In this document: one piece after another, positions 43,533 to 50,218 of the stretch | Layout: each line of letters opens with the position of its first letter | Position numbering within the stretch: position 1 is the first letter of the stretch | NCBI GenBank assembly: GCA_945787445.1 | Contig: CALZHT010000049.1 | Location: forward strand, 1-50,218 | Origin: an uncultured Desulfobulbaceae bacterium | Lineage (GTDB): Bacteria > Desulfobacterota > Desulfobulbia > Desulfobulbales > CALZHT01 | Direction of reading: 5' to 3' | DNA: 50,218 bases | The notes under the pieces: model-generated | Database searches by the model: none | What the model saw: the letters and a program-made list of their open reading frames with translations, nothing else | Told to the model about the DNA's origin: nothing | Translations under genes and position numbers: made by a program

Positions 43533-44254
43533 AATATTGAGCGGCATTCCTTCTTAATATCATACATCATGCCATGATCTGCAAAGCTGTAAGGTTGTCC
43601 CGATCCCCCCACAATCAGGTGATCGAGAAGTTGGATGTGCATCAAAGAACAGGTCAGAAAAAGATTACGGGTAAGCCGCACATCCTCTTGTGAGGGAAGG
43701 AGACTTCCTGATGGATGGTTATGGGCTACCACCATGGCAGCACTGTTATGTTTCAGAGCCAGTTTTATGATCTCACGGGGATATATGGTATTGGCGGTAA
43801 TGGTCCCTTGGGCCACGGTTTCCAAGGCGATAATGGAATGGCCGGCGTCAAGAAAGATGACCGTGAATACCTCATTTTCCAGATCCCGCATGGAATGGAT
43901 AAGATACTCGGCAACCTCTTTTGAAGACCGGAGGTACTTTTTATTTTTAAGCCGCTGTTCGAGATAGCGCCTCGCTACCCCATGGATAAAATGAATGGCA
44001 AATCCATTATTGGGACCGATCCCCTTGATTCCTTCCAGTTCCGACTGCGAGGCCTCCAACACTGCGGCCAGGGAACCGAAACGGGACAAGGCGTCTCTCG
44101 CCTGCTCTTTGCAGTCTTTGCGGGGCGTGCCCAAAGCGAGCATCAGTTCCAGCACTTCACTGTCGCTGAAGGCGTCAATCCCTCTTTCCAGGAACTTATC
44201 GCGCAGGCGCTGGCGATGGCCGGCTCCCTTTTTCTGCCAGTCTTCCTTATTCAT
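43520..44254 (-). CDS. radC: DNA repair protein RadC (JAB/MPN domain)
   Basis: This 244-residue protein has an N-terminal helix-hairpin-helix part (GIKGIGPNNGFAIHF) and a C-terminal JAMM metalloprotease-like domain with the zinc signature AHNHPSGSLLPSQED. Its cell role is unresolved despite the name. The last residues (LMKS) and the TAA stop come from the end of a MITE, so the natural C terminus was changed by an insertion. ATG 44254 is preferred over the TTG two codons upstream. gatB ends 31 bases upstream. Confidence 0.92.
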   Translation of the reverse strand: MNKEDWQKKGAGHRQRLRDKFLERGIDAFSDSEVLELMLALGTPRKDCKEQARDALSRFGSLAAVLEASQSELEGIKGIGPNNGFAIHFIHGVARRYLEQRLKNKKYLRSSKEVAEYLIHSMRDLENEVFTVIFLDAGHSIIALETVAQGTITANTIYPREIIKLALKHNSAAMVVAHNHPSGSLLPSQEDVRLTRNLFLTCSLMHIQLLDHLIVGGSGQPYSFADHGMMYDIKKECRSILMKS

Positions 44255-44285
44255 GGGCAAGGCACCAGATTCTTACGATATATAT

Positions 44286-45719
44286 TTATTGGGAAAGTTC
44301 CTTGGCAAAAAGTTCATTGGCCATCTTGGGATTTGCCCTTCCTTTGGTTTTTTTCATCAACTGACCGACAAAATACCCCATGAGCTTGGTTTTCCCTGCC
44401 TTGTACTCTGTAACCTGGCCGGGATTCTCGGCAATGATTTCCTGCACCATTTTCTGCAGATCACCCGCATCGCTCATCTGGACCAGATTCTTTTCCTTGA
44501 CCACGGTATCGGGATCCTTGCCTGTGGCCATCATTTCCTCGAATACTGTCTTGGCAATCTTGCCGCTGATTGTGCCCTTGTCAATCATATTTAAAAGAGA
44601 GGCCAGATTATCTGGGGTCACGGGGCACTTACCTATTTCAGTCGCGTCCTCGCCCTTCAATTCCCGCATCAGTTCGGTCATGATCCAGTTGCTGAGCTTT
44701 TTGGCATTGGCGTATGCAGCCAGGGCTGTTTCAAAATAATCCGCCACTTCCCGGGATGAAGTCAGCACTTCCGCGTCATAGGCTGGTAAACCAAGTTTAT
44801 CGATAAATCGTTCCTTGCGCTGATCAGGCAACTCGGGCAGGGTCTCTTTAATTTTGCTGATCCACCGATGGTCAATGATAATCGGAATCAGGTCAGGATC
44901 CGGGAAGTACCGGTAGTCATGGGCTTCTTCCTTGCTGCGCATGGAGGTGGTCACGTTCCGGTCAGGGTCCCACAGGAGGGTCTCCTGCACTATCTCCCCC
45001 CCTTCCAGCAGGATATCCCGCTGCCGTTTCACTTCATATTCAAGGGCTCTTTGCACATTGCGGAAGGAATTCATGTTTTTAAGCTCGGTACGGATGCCGA
45101 ACTCCTGCTGGCCCAGCGGCCGCAGGGAAATATTGGCGTCGCAGCGGAAGCTGCCCTCCTCCATGTTGCCGTCACAGATATCAAGATATCGCAGGATGGC
45201 ATGCAGTTTTTTCAAATAGGCTGCGGCCTCTTCCGAGGACCTGATATCCGGCTCACTGACAATTTCGATGAGCGGCACCCCGGTACGGTTCAAATCCACA
45301 TAACTTAAAGGTTCCCGCTCATCATGCACCAGTTTGCCGGCATCCTCCTCCATATGAATGCGGGTTATGCCGATCCGCCTTGTGCTCTCCCCGACTTTAA
45401 TCTCAACCCAGCCATGTTCCGCGATGGGCAGGTCAAACTGGGAAACTTGATATCCCTTGGGCAGGTCCGGGTAGAAATAATTTTTCCGGGCAAACTGGTT
45501 GGTCCCCTGTATTTGGCAGTTGGTGGCAAGGGCCATTTTCATGGCATATTCCACTACCTTTTTGTTTAAAACCGGCAGGACACCGGGCATGCCCAGACAG
45601 ACCGGGCAGACATTTGTGTTGGGACTGGCGCCGAATGCTGTCGTGCATCCGCAGAATATCTTGCTGTCGGTAGTAAGCTGGGCATGAACTTCAAGCCCGA
45701 TTATGGTTTCAAACTCCAT
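44286..45719 (-). CDS. gatB: Aspartyl/glutamyl-tRNA amidotransferase subunit B
   Basis: This 477-residue protein is the kinase/transamidase subunit of GatCAB. Visible motifs are [11 protein letters not shown] at the N terminus, [47 protein letters not shown] and the C-terminal YqeY tail. ATG 45719 is chosen for GGAG seven bases upstream. It stands 30 kb from gatA/gatC; radC follows on the same strand. Confidence 0.95.
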   Translation of the reverse strand: MEFETIIGLEVHAQLTTDSKIFCGCTTAFGASPNTNVCPVCLGMPGVLPVLNKKVVEYAMKMALATNCQIQGTNQFARKNYFYPDLPKGYQVSQFDLPIAEHGWVEIKVGESTRRIGITRIHMEEDAGKLVHDEREPLSYVDLNRTGVPLIEIVSEPDIRSSEEAAAYLKKLHAILRYLDICDGNMEEGSFRCDANISLRPLGQQEFGIRTELKNMNSFRNVQRALEYEVKRQRDILLEGGEIVQETLLWDPDRNVTTSMRSKEEAHDYRYFPDPDLIPIIIDHRWISKIKETLPELPDQRKERFIDKLGLPAYDAEVLTSSREVADYFETALAAYANAKKLSNWIMTELMRELKGEDATEIGKCPVTPDNLASLLNMIDKGTISGKIAKTVFEEMMATGKDPDTVVKEKNLVQMSDAGDLQKMVQEIIAENPGQVTEYKAGKTKLMGYFVGQLMKKTKGRANPKMANELFAKELSQ

Positions 45720-45937
45720 CAACTGTCTCCAAATAGTTGAAGCTCTCCGCAGTCCGCCTGAGACGGATGGAAAATCTTGGCAAGAGAGGTGCTTTTTTTA
45801 TTTTTTTACCTGCGCGGCCTTATCTCCCGCAGGGGGCATAAGTGCACTATGGGTATATTCCCCGCTATGAGCAACAGGGAGGATGCTCGCTATGGCCTTA
45901 TAAAACATGGTCTCGCAAATGTGACTTCATTGCCTTA

Positions 45938-46489
45938 TCAAGCCGGTCGCCCCTTGTTCACCCAGACCCTGATCTTGGCGATATCCGTCTGCCAGTCAGG
46001 TCCAAGCCGAACCTGCAAGAAGGCTCTGAAAAGTTCATCAATGGTACGATGCACCAATTCAAACATGGAGATACGGTCGAGGATCCTGCCTTCCATAGCA
46101 GCCGGGTCATCACTCTCCTCGGTGGAAGTCATGGTTTTAGGCAACCGGACGCTTTTGAGTTCAAGCAGGCTTCCTTTCAGGGTAAGGCGCCATTCATAAT
46201 TATCCCGGGTGAGCAATATTCTGGCCTGTTCAATCTTCTTGCCCATGGCCAGGCCGGTCCGCGCTTCTTTGAGTTCCGCCTGCAGTCCCTGGCAGATAAC
46301 CTTTTCATGGGATTCGCCCTCACCGTACTCAAGCAGCATATGCTTTTCAAAGACCAGCTGGATATCCCCAGCTTCCGGCAAATAGACCGTGCCGCCGCGC
46401 TCTTCGCTCTTATACCATAGCCAGGTCAAAAAATCCTGGCCGAGAAATCCTTTTTCCATCATCACATCAACAAGATCCATACCAACCAC
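45938..46489 (-). CDS. RdgC-associated protein, likely the C-terminal half of a split RdgC-like protein
   Basis: This 183-residue protein begins GFLGQDFLTWLWYKSE after a short leader and has GLQAELKEARTGLAMGKKIE and WRLTLKGSLLELKSVRLPKT. This pattern is familiar from proteins that follow RdgC-like genes in Desulfobacterota; I infer that it is the distal half of an RdgC-type ring protein. It starts 6 bases after the preceding gene, in another frame, so coupling is likely. GTG 46489 is the longest start; ATG 46480 is possible. It has no enzymatic motif. Confidence 0.55.
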   Translation of the reverse strand: MVGMDLVDVMMEKGFLGQDFLTWLWYKSEERGGTVYLPEAGDIQLVFEKHMLLEYGEGESHEKVICQGLQAELKEARTGLAMGKKIEQARILLTRDNYEWRLTLKGSLLELKSVRLPKTMTSTEESDDPAAMEGRILDRISMFELVHRTIDELFRAFLQVRLGPDWQTDIAKIRVWVNKGRPA

Positions 46490-46495
46490 CCAACC

Positions 46496-47101
46496 TTAAA
46501 CAAAAATTTCAGGTTTCAAATCTGCAAGGATATTCTGCTCATCAGGTCCTACAAGATGCATGGCCGTGAGATAGGGGACCTGCAGGACAAGATACAACCC
46601 GAAGGTCTCTTTAAAATAATCTTCCAGCAATGCCTGCGCTTTTTTATTGGTGGAAAAGAACAGGAGGGTGCCTTCAGACAGGTTCCAGCATAGGTCATAA
46701 ACCGATGGGATGGGCACCGCTCTCTTGGTCAGCATAAGCTTCATGTTTTCCTTGATTTCCAAGCGCTGGCTACGGTTGAGCCGGGGAATCTGACGCTCTT
46801 TTTTGATCCTTTCCTCCTCCTTGAGGCAGAATTTCTTAAGGGCAGCCTTGGAGACCTTGCGCTCGTCAATACGGAGGGAAAGAACCAGGTAATCACCCAC
46901 GGCATAGGAGGAATATTCAAAACTGCTGTCAAACATATTATGCACCGAGACCCAGCCCATGGACTGCTCCTCGTAACTGTCATCAATATCCCGAAACGAA
47001 TACCTGGCAATTTGCCCTGCCGCAAAATCCCAAAAATTTTCAGGCAGTTCTCCTTCCACCGCATAGCGGACGAAACTAGCCGAACTTGAAAAAAGTCCCA
47101 T
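46496..47101 (-). CDS. RdgC-like recombination-associated protein
   Basis: This 201-residue protein starts MGLFSSSASFVRY and contains RIDERKVSKAALKKFCLKEE, RLNRSQRLEIKENMK and SVYDLCWNLSEGTLLFFSTN. The order matches RdgC, a DNA-binding ring that limits RecA action. It ends where the usual protein would go on; the next gene on the same strand supplies a possible second half. ATG 47101 is chosen for GAGG seven bases upstream. The tRNA-Lys/tRNA-Glu pair lies behind it, on the other strand. Confidence 0.65.
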   Translation of the reverse strand: MGLFSSSASFVRYAVEGELPENFWDFAAGQIARYSFRDIDDSYEEQSMGWVSVHNMFDSSFEYSSYAVGDYLVLSLRIDERKVSKAALKKFCLKEEERIKKERQIPRLNRSQRLEIKENMKLMLTKRAVPIPSVYDLCWNLSEGTLLFFSTNKKAQALLEDYFKETFGLYLVLQVPYLTAMHLVGPDEQNILADLKPEIFV

Positions 47102-47399
47102 CATCAAACCTCAAAGTATACAATCATAAGAACGAAATACATGCGTAATCGCTTTGAAAAAGAATCTCATGATATAGCAGACCGCCCCAAAGCCGACAAG
47201 GTTTTTTAAACCAGGGTTGATTACAGTTGGGTTCAATAGTGGCGACCATAAACCTGGACTGTAAAGTTTTCCCAGCAATTTGCTTTTCAATAAAAAATTT
47301 TCATGAATCCGGAAAAAATGATATAAAAAACATCAAAGACAAAAACCAAATACTTGACATGCAAGACCGTCTATTGTAAATAATCACGTTTCAATCCGG

Positions 47400-47475
47400 G
47401 GGTCGTTAACTCAGTCGGTAGAGTATCTGCCTTTTAAGCAGAGAGTCGCTGGTTCGAGCCCAGCACGACCCACCA
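47400..47475 (+). tRNA. tRNA-Lys (anticodon TTT)
   Basis: The 76-nt sequence GGGTCGTTAACTCAGTCGGT... closes with ACGACCC-A-CCA. The anticodon stem CTGCC/GCAG region encloses CTTTTAA, giving anticodon TTT. T arm CTGGTTCGAGCCCAG and D arm are regular; CCA is encoded. tRNA-Glu follows after 26 bases. Confidence 0.95.
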
Positions 47476-47501
47476 GCAGCGAAATGTGGTTTTTACTTTT
47501 C

Positions 47502-47579
47502 GTCCCCATCGTCTAGCCAGGTCCAGGACACCGGCCTTTCACGCCGGCAACACCGGTTCAAATCCGGTTGGGGACGCCA
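47502..47579 (+). tRNA. tRNA-Glu (anticodon TTC)
   Basis: The 78-nt sequence GTCCCCATCGTCTAGCCAGG... closes with GGGGACG-CCA. The anticodon stem CCGGC/GCCGG encloses CTTTCAC, anticodon TTC. The T arm ACCGGTTCAAATCCGGT is regular; CCA is encoded. This copy is intact, unlike the two decayed copies that follow. Confidence 0.95.
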
Positions 47580-47587
47580 TTTATATA

Positions 47588-47623
47588 GGGGAATCAGTCT
47601 AATACTGGTTCCCTATTTTTTTT
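47588..47623 (+). terminator. Rho-independent terminator behind tRNA-Glu
   Basis: GGGAATCAGT (47589-47598) and ACTGGTTCCC (47604-47613) pair with one G-T wobble, followed by TATTTTTTTT. It ends the tRNA-Lys/tRNA-Glu transcript. Confidence 0.85.
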
Positions 47624-47695
47624 CCATGCCCAGGACATCCCGCTTGTCCAAGCGGGACAACACCGGTTTCCCGCTCTGCGGGATTGGGGACGCCA
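47622..47695 (+). pseudogene. tRNA-Glu pseudogene (second tandem unit)
   Basis: This copy keeps CCAGGACA, CAACACCGGTT and the 3' end ATTGGGGACGCCA of tRNA-Glu, but its anticodon arm is replaced by a perfect palindrome, TCCCGCTTGTCCAAGCGGGA, and its T arm by TCCCGCTCTGCGGGA. The acceptor 5' strand is lost (TTCCATGCCCAGG). It is not a functional tRNA. Confidence 0.7.
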
Positions 47696-47702
47696 ATATA
47701 TC

Positions 47703-47737
47703 GGGGAATCAGTCTAGCACTGGTTCCCCATTTTTAT
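47703..47737 (+). terminator. Second copy of the tRNA-Glu terminator
   Basis: GGGGAATCAGT and ACTGGTTCCCC pair around CTAGC, followed by ATTTTTATTT. It is a near-identical duplicate of the terminator at 47588-47623 and comes with the tandem tRNA-Glu unit. Confidence 0.75.
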
Positions 47738-47739
47738 TT

Positions 47740-47790
47740 ACTAGGTCCAGGACATCCCGCTTGGACAAGCGGGACAACAATGGTATATAT
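47740..47790 (+). pseudogene. Third, truncated tRNA-Glu-derived unit
   Basis: ACTAGGTCCAGGACATCCCG matches the D-arm side of tRNA-Glu (CTAGCCAGGTCCAGGACA), then CCCGCTTGGACAAGCGGG and ACAACAATGG. It stops before any T arm. The loop of the palindrome is GA here and TC in unit 2, as if the hairpin were flipped. Confidence 0.6.
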
Positions 47791-48160
47791 ACGGCTTATA
47801 ATCTGTTATTTATAATAATATTATAAACAACTATAAAAGAACCGAGTAAAATAGTTAGGACACTGGCCCAGGGCTGGTTTGATTTTCAATATCAAGAGGG
47901 GTATTTGATTATTGCGAACAATCTAAAAGGCACTTCCTAGAATAATCAGGGGATAGACACCCTATTTTGTTGAAAGTGGATGATTATAAGCTCAAACGGG
48001 AGGTGCCATTTAATGGGTGACTCCTTACACGATCCTTTAATCCCTAAAGGTGAATTGCACTTAAATGGCTGCACATCGTCAGCTCCTCAACCTATTTCTG
48101 CATATGCCTGCGTCGCCTCCTCCCCAAAGGCCTTGTTATCCTTTTGAATGTAAATTCGCA
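47791..48160. other. Gene-free gap, AT-rich
   Basis: No gene is supported in these 370 bases. AATCAGGGGATAGACACCCT at about 47943-47962 resembles flanks of REP-type transposase elements, but no transposase is present. A 44-codon frame from ATG 48013 has no recognisable content. Confidence 0.35.
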
Positions 48161-48754
48161 TCAGAAGGTCCAGATCAATGTCACCATAAGTCCTTTTGAT
48201 ACCCGCGAGAGCGTTGGTACCCAGTTGGGAACTTGTTTGCCAAAAAGTCGCCAGGTATCGAAAACGGCGGGAATTGACATGAGTAACGCAAGTTTGTCGG
48301 CTGAAATACCTGTAGCACTTGACATACCGACTATATCACCATCAGCATGGCCTTTTAAAAAAGTAAGATATGCTGCAGTGGTGGCGAGATGGGCGAATAT
48401 AAGTCCGGCGTCAAGGTTGTTCATTTGTGTATCTGATTTGCGATGTTGATTTTTCAGAAAGACCACTTCGGATACAAGCCATTGTACTTGGAAGCCGGCT
48501 GACGCAACCTCAAGATGATCCGAATCAGACATTTCTGCATCCGGATACACAATGCTTATTCCATCATAATCGACGCTATATCCTTTTGACAGAGCAACAG
48601 CTACATGCCCTAATTCATGGGCTGTCAATCCTCCTGCAAACCCCAGCAAAAAACTTCCCAAATCTTCCTGCAAACTGGAAAGGGGCCATTCCTGGGCATA
48701 CACAGGAGAAGAGAGGGAAATAGAGAGAAGAGCAATAATCAGGTATTTTTTCAC
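48161..48754 (-). CDS. Membrane protein with HExxH metallopeptidase motif
   Basis: This 197-residue protein has a signal peptide (KKYLIIALLSISLSSPVYA), then LTAHELGHVAVALSKG, an HExxH zinc-binding motif near residue 47, followed by alternating hydrophobic stretches, including AHLATTAAYLTFLKG. It may be a small membrane-bound metalloprotease (M50-like) or a relic without activity; a third zinc ligand cannot be assigned. It stands alone, on the minus strand, next to the tRNA-Glu relics. I do not recognise a named family. Confidence 0.55.
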   Translation of the reverse strand: MKKYLIIALLSISLSSPVYAQEWPLSSLQEDLGSFLLGFAGGLTAHELGHVAVALSKGYSVDYDGISIVYPDAEMSDSDHLEVASAGFQVQWLVSEVVFLKNQHRKSDTQMNNLDAGLIFAHLATTAAYLTFLKGHADGDIVGMSSATGISADKLALLMSIPAVFDTWRLFGKQVPNWVPTLSRVSKGLMVTLIWTF

Positions 48755-49126
48755 AAAGATACTCTAGGGTTGAACAAACACCATTGCAAAGGAATATCAT
48801 ACGTTTCATTGGTGAGAAGCCGGTTATCAGAAAATTATACACCATTTGGGCTTTTAACCAGAAGAGCAGAATCCAACTAACAACAAAAAGAATCCAAGGG
48901 CCAAAGCAATTTCCATTGAAACAGACGAGATAAAGATGAATTTTTCGGCAGCATTTCCGACCAACCACAAATCAAATCTGCGAATACCCAATTGCCGAAA
49001 CTGACATTATTTCATGACACCATTCCACAATTGTCTTGCAATTATCAGGGATTGCCAGAATCTCTTGACCACGATTACAATTGATCTACGGCCTGAAAAA
49101 CCTAACTAGATTGAGGATAAATTACC
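48755..49126. other. Gene-free gap between HExxH protein and CBS protein genes
   Basis: These 372 bases show no repeat, RNA or conserved frame. They should contain the promoter of the minus-strand HExxH gene and the 3' end of the CBS/antiporter transcript, but I see no clear hairpin terminator. Confidence 0.4.
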
Positions 49127-49468
49127 TTACGGAATAAGGACCATTTTATCGAGAATGCTTTCGATTGTATCGTCTTTTTGTGCATAAACCACCCCTTTAT
49201 CCATAAGGTCAGCTACTTTTTTTGCCGTAATCATGGACAAGAGGGATCGGACGTGAAAGTGGGGCCTATGCCGCGAGGCGATGACATGGCGGATCAGCAC
49301 TCCCAGAGAAAGATACCCCTGCAGCCTCCCTCTTTCGTCCACCACATAGATTCCCCGGACTTGCGGATTCTGGGCAACCTTTTCCGAAGCCTCTTCCAGT
49401 GAGCACTTACCAGAAATTGCCAGGTATGACAGCTTGAAAATTGAATCGAGCACTTCCTCAAATTTCAT
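49127..49468 (-). CDS. CBS-domain protein, possibly truncated
   Basis: This 113-residue protein has a first CBS motif (EEASEKVAQNPQVRGIYVVD, then GRLQGYLSLGVLIRHV) and starts a second (KVADLMDKGVVYAQKDDTIE) that stops after ILDKMVLIP. A complete CBS pair would continue about 45 residues with a second VVD strand, which is absent in the following 150 bases. So either the gene is truncated or it is a natural one-and-a-half-CBS form. It starts 8 bases after the antiporter gene ends, so it probably regulates it by binding a nucleotide. Confidence 0.65.
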   Translation of the reverse strand: MKFEEVLDSIFKLSYLAISGKCSLEEASEKVAQNPQVRGIYVVDERGRLQGYLSLGVLIRHVIASRHRPHFHVRSLLSMITAKKVADLMDKGVVYAQKDDTIESILDKMVLIP

Positions 49469-49476
49469 TATCCCTC

Positions 49477-50217
49477 CTATGCGGCAGCAGTTTCTTGCAC
49501 CTTTGTCAGCGCATACTTTACCAGCGGTGGAGAAATCAGTTCATTGATTATCACCGAACCAATTATTGCATTGACAAGAATATTTGCCACATGAGGCGAC
49601 TGAAATATTCCCTGGCCGATAAGCACCAAACCCACGGAGACCCCTGCTTGTGGAAAAAGCGCTAATCCCAGATAATTCTGCACCTCTATGGGGGAACCGG
49701 ATAACTTTGCTCCGGCCCAGGTTCCCATGTGCTTGCCGATCATGCGGACAACAAGCACAGCTACTGCCAGTAATCCAGCAGATTTGAATACAGCCAGGTC
49801 AATATGCGCCCCGGCCAAGCCGAAAAACAGGCCGAACAAAGGTTCCTCAATCTCTTCAATAACCAGGAAGAAATCGCGATGCCGTCGTTCCAAATTGACA
49901 ATGGCAAAGCCAACCACCATACTCGCCAGAAGCGGAGAGAGATTGAACTGTGATGCCACCCCAACGGTGGTAAAAATGATACCAAGGATGACCATGAGTA
50001 GCGCTTCACGGCGGCGAACTACTTGGGCAGTAAATTTAAGCATTACTCCGGCCAGAATGCCAAGAAGAACCGAAAAGCCGATTTCAGCCACGGCTTCGCC
50101 CAGCATTTCACCCCAAGGGACAGTACCGGGATGCATCAAGGCATGAGCAACAGCACTGGATAATGCAAATACCATAATTGCCAAAGCATCATCAAGGGCG
50201 ATAATTCCCAACAAGAT
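49477..50217 (-). CDS. CPA2 cation:proton antiporter, C-terminal part (5' end outside window)
   Basis: The frame is open to the right edge, so this is the C-terminal 246 residues of a sodium/proton or potassium/proton antiporter of the CPA2/Kef type. The ALDDALAIMVF segment holds the Asp pair of the ion-binding site; several TM helices follow, with GLALFPQAGVSVGLVLIG typical of the last transport helices. It lacks a cytosolic RCK domain; instead the CBS gene follows at once. The TTG at 50214 inside ILLGIIALDD is not a real start. Confidence 0.85.
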   Translation of the reverse strand: MLLGIIALDDALAIMVFALSSAVAHALMHPGTVPWGEMLGEAVAEIGFSVLLGILAGVMLKFTAQVVRRREALLMVILGIIFTTVGVASQFNLSPLLASMVVGFAIVNLERRHRDFFLVIEEIEEPLFGLFFGLAGAHIDLAVFKSAGLLAVAVLVVRMIGKHMGTWAGAKLSGSPIEVQNYLGLALFPQAGVSVGLVLIGQGIFQSPHVANILVNAIIGSVIINELISPPLVKYALTKVQETAAA

Positions 50218-50218
50218 A

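Overview
The window looks like a chromosomal segment of a Desulfobacterota bacterium, most likely in or near the Desulfobulbales. That is an inference from gene content: a NIL-domain ferredoxin, a CD1871A-type CXXC peptide beside a polyferredoxin, many cyclic-di-GMP proteins, separate gatB and gatC/gatA loci, RadA/RadC/HemW, CFA synthase and TrkAH. Most genes are housekeeping genes in short operons, separated by intergenic regions rich in small inverted-repeat elements.

The left end (1-7000) is an accessory island. It starts with the 3' end of a TPR gene made of almost identical 120-bp repeats, then a secreted thermonuclease-like gene and a small unknown gene. Next come two short remnants, the C terminus of a type I restriction HsdM directly joined to the C terminus of HsdR, which mark a deleted restriction locus. 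Immediately after it lies an AT-rich six-gene operon (1986-6998): a QueC-like protein, a TGT-like protein, a CD-NTase with a glycine-rich N terminus, a two-TM SLATT protein, an OGG/HhH-GPD-like protein and a DUF4365-like PD-(D/E)XK protein. The first five match the gene set of type IV CBASS antiphage systems. The sixth, a putative nuclease translated right behind the operon, is the less expected part.

From 7.2 to 16.5 kb, minus-strand genes encode a NIL ferredoxin, a kinase/phosphotransferase pair, PilZ, Cmk, HisC, GatA, GatC, an HD-GYP response regulator and a histone-deacetylase-family hydrolase. From 17 to 29.6 kb, mostly plus-strand genes encode a heme-sensor-like diguanylate cyclase, a DedA/TVP38 protein, MutM, UppP, two methyltransferases, FmdB, TrkA, TrkH and MnmG, with 5-FCL and DUF456 on the minus strand. 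From 29.6 to 36.7 kb there is another GGDEF protein, a prepilin peptidase, a CheW-like unknown, two PilZ proteins, and a CXXC-peptide/polyferredoxin/SH3 operon. From 36.8 to 50.2 kb lie two tRNA-Ser genes, CFA synthase, UspA, a ketopantoate-reductase-family protein, RadA, HemW, RadC, GatB, a split RdgC-like pair, tRNA-Lys, tRNA-Glu with decayed tandem copies, an HExxH membrane protein, a short CBS protein and the 3' part of a CPA2 antiporter.

Several repeat families are visible: a 193-bp MITE with target-site duplications (two full copies and one shortened copy), a 'ccacagaggacacagag' hairpin element whose ends resemble the MITE ends, a 177-bp element with 15-bp perfect terminal inverted repeats, and a further imperfect element. 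Two of these supply the stop codons of radC and gatC.
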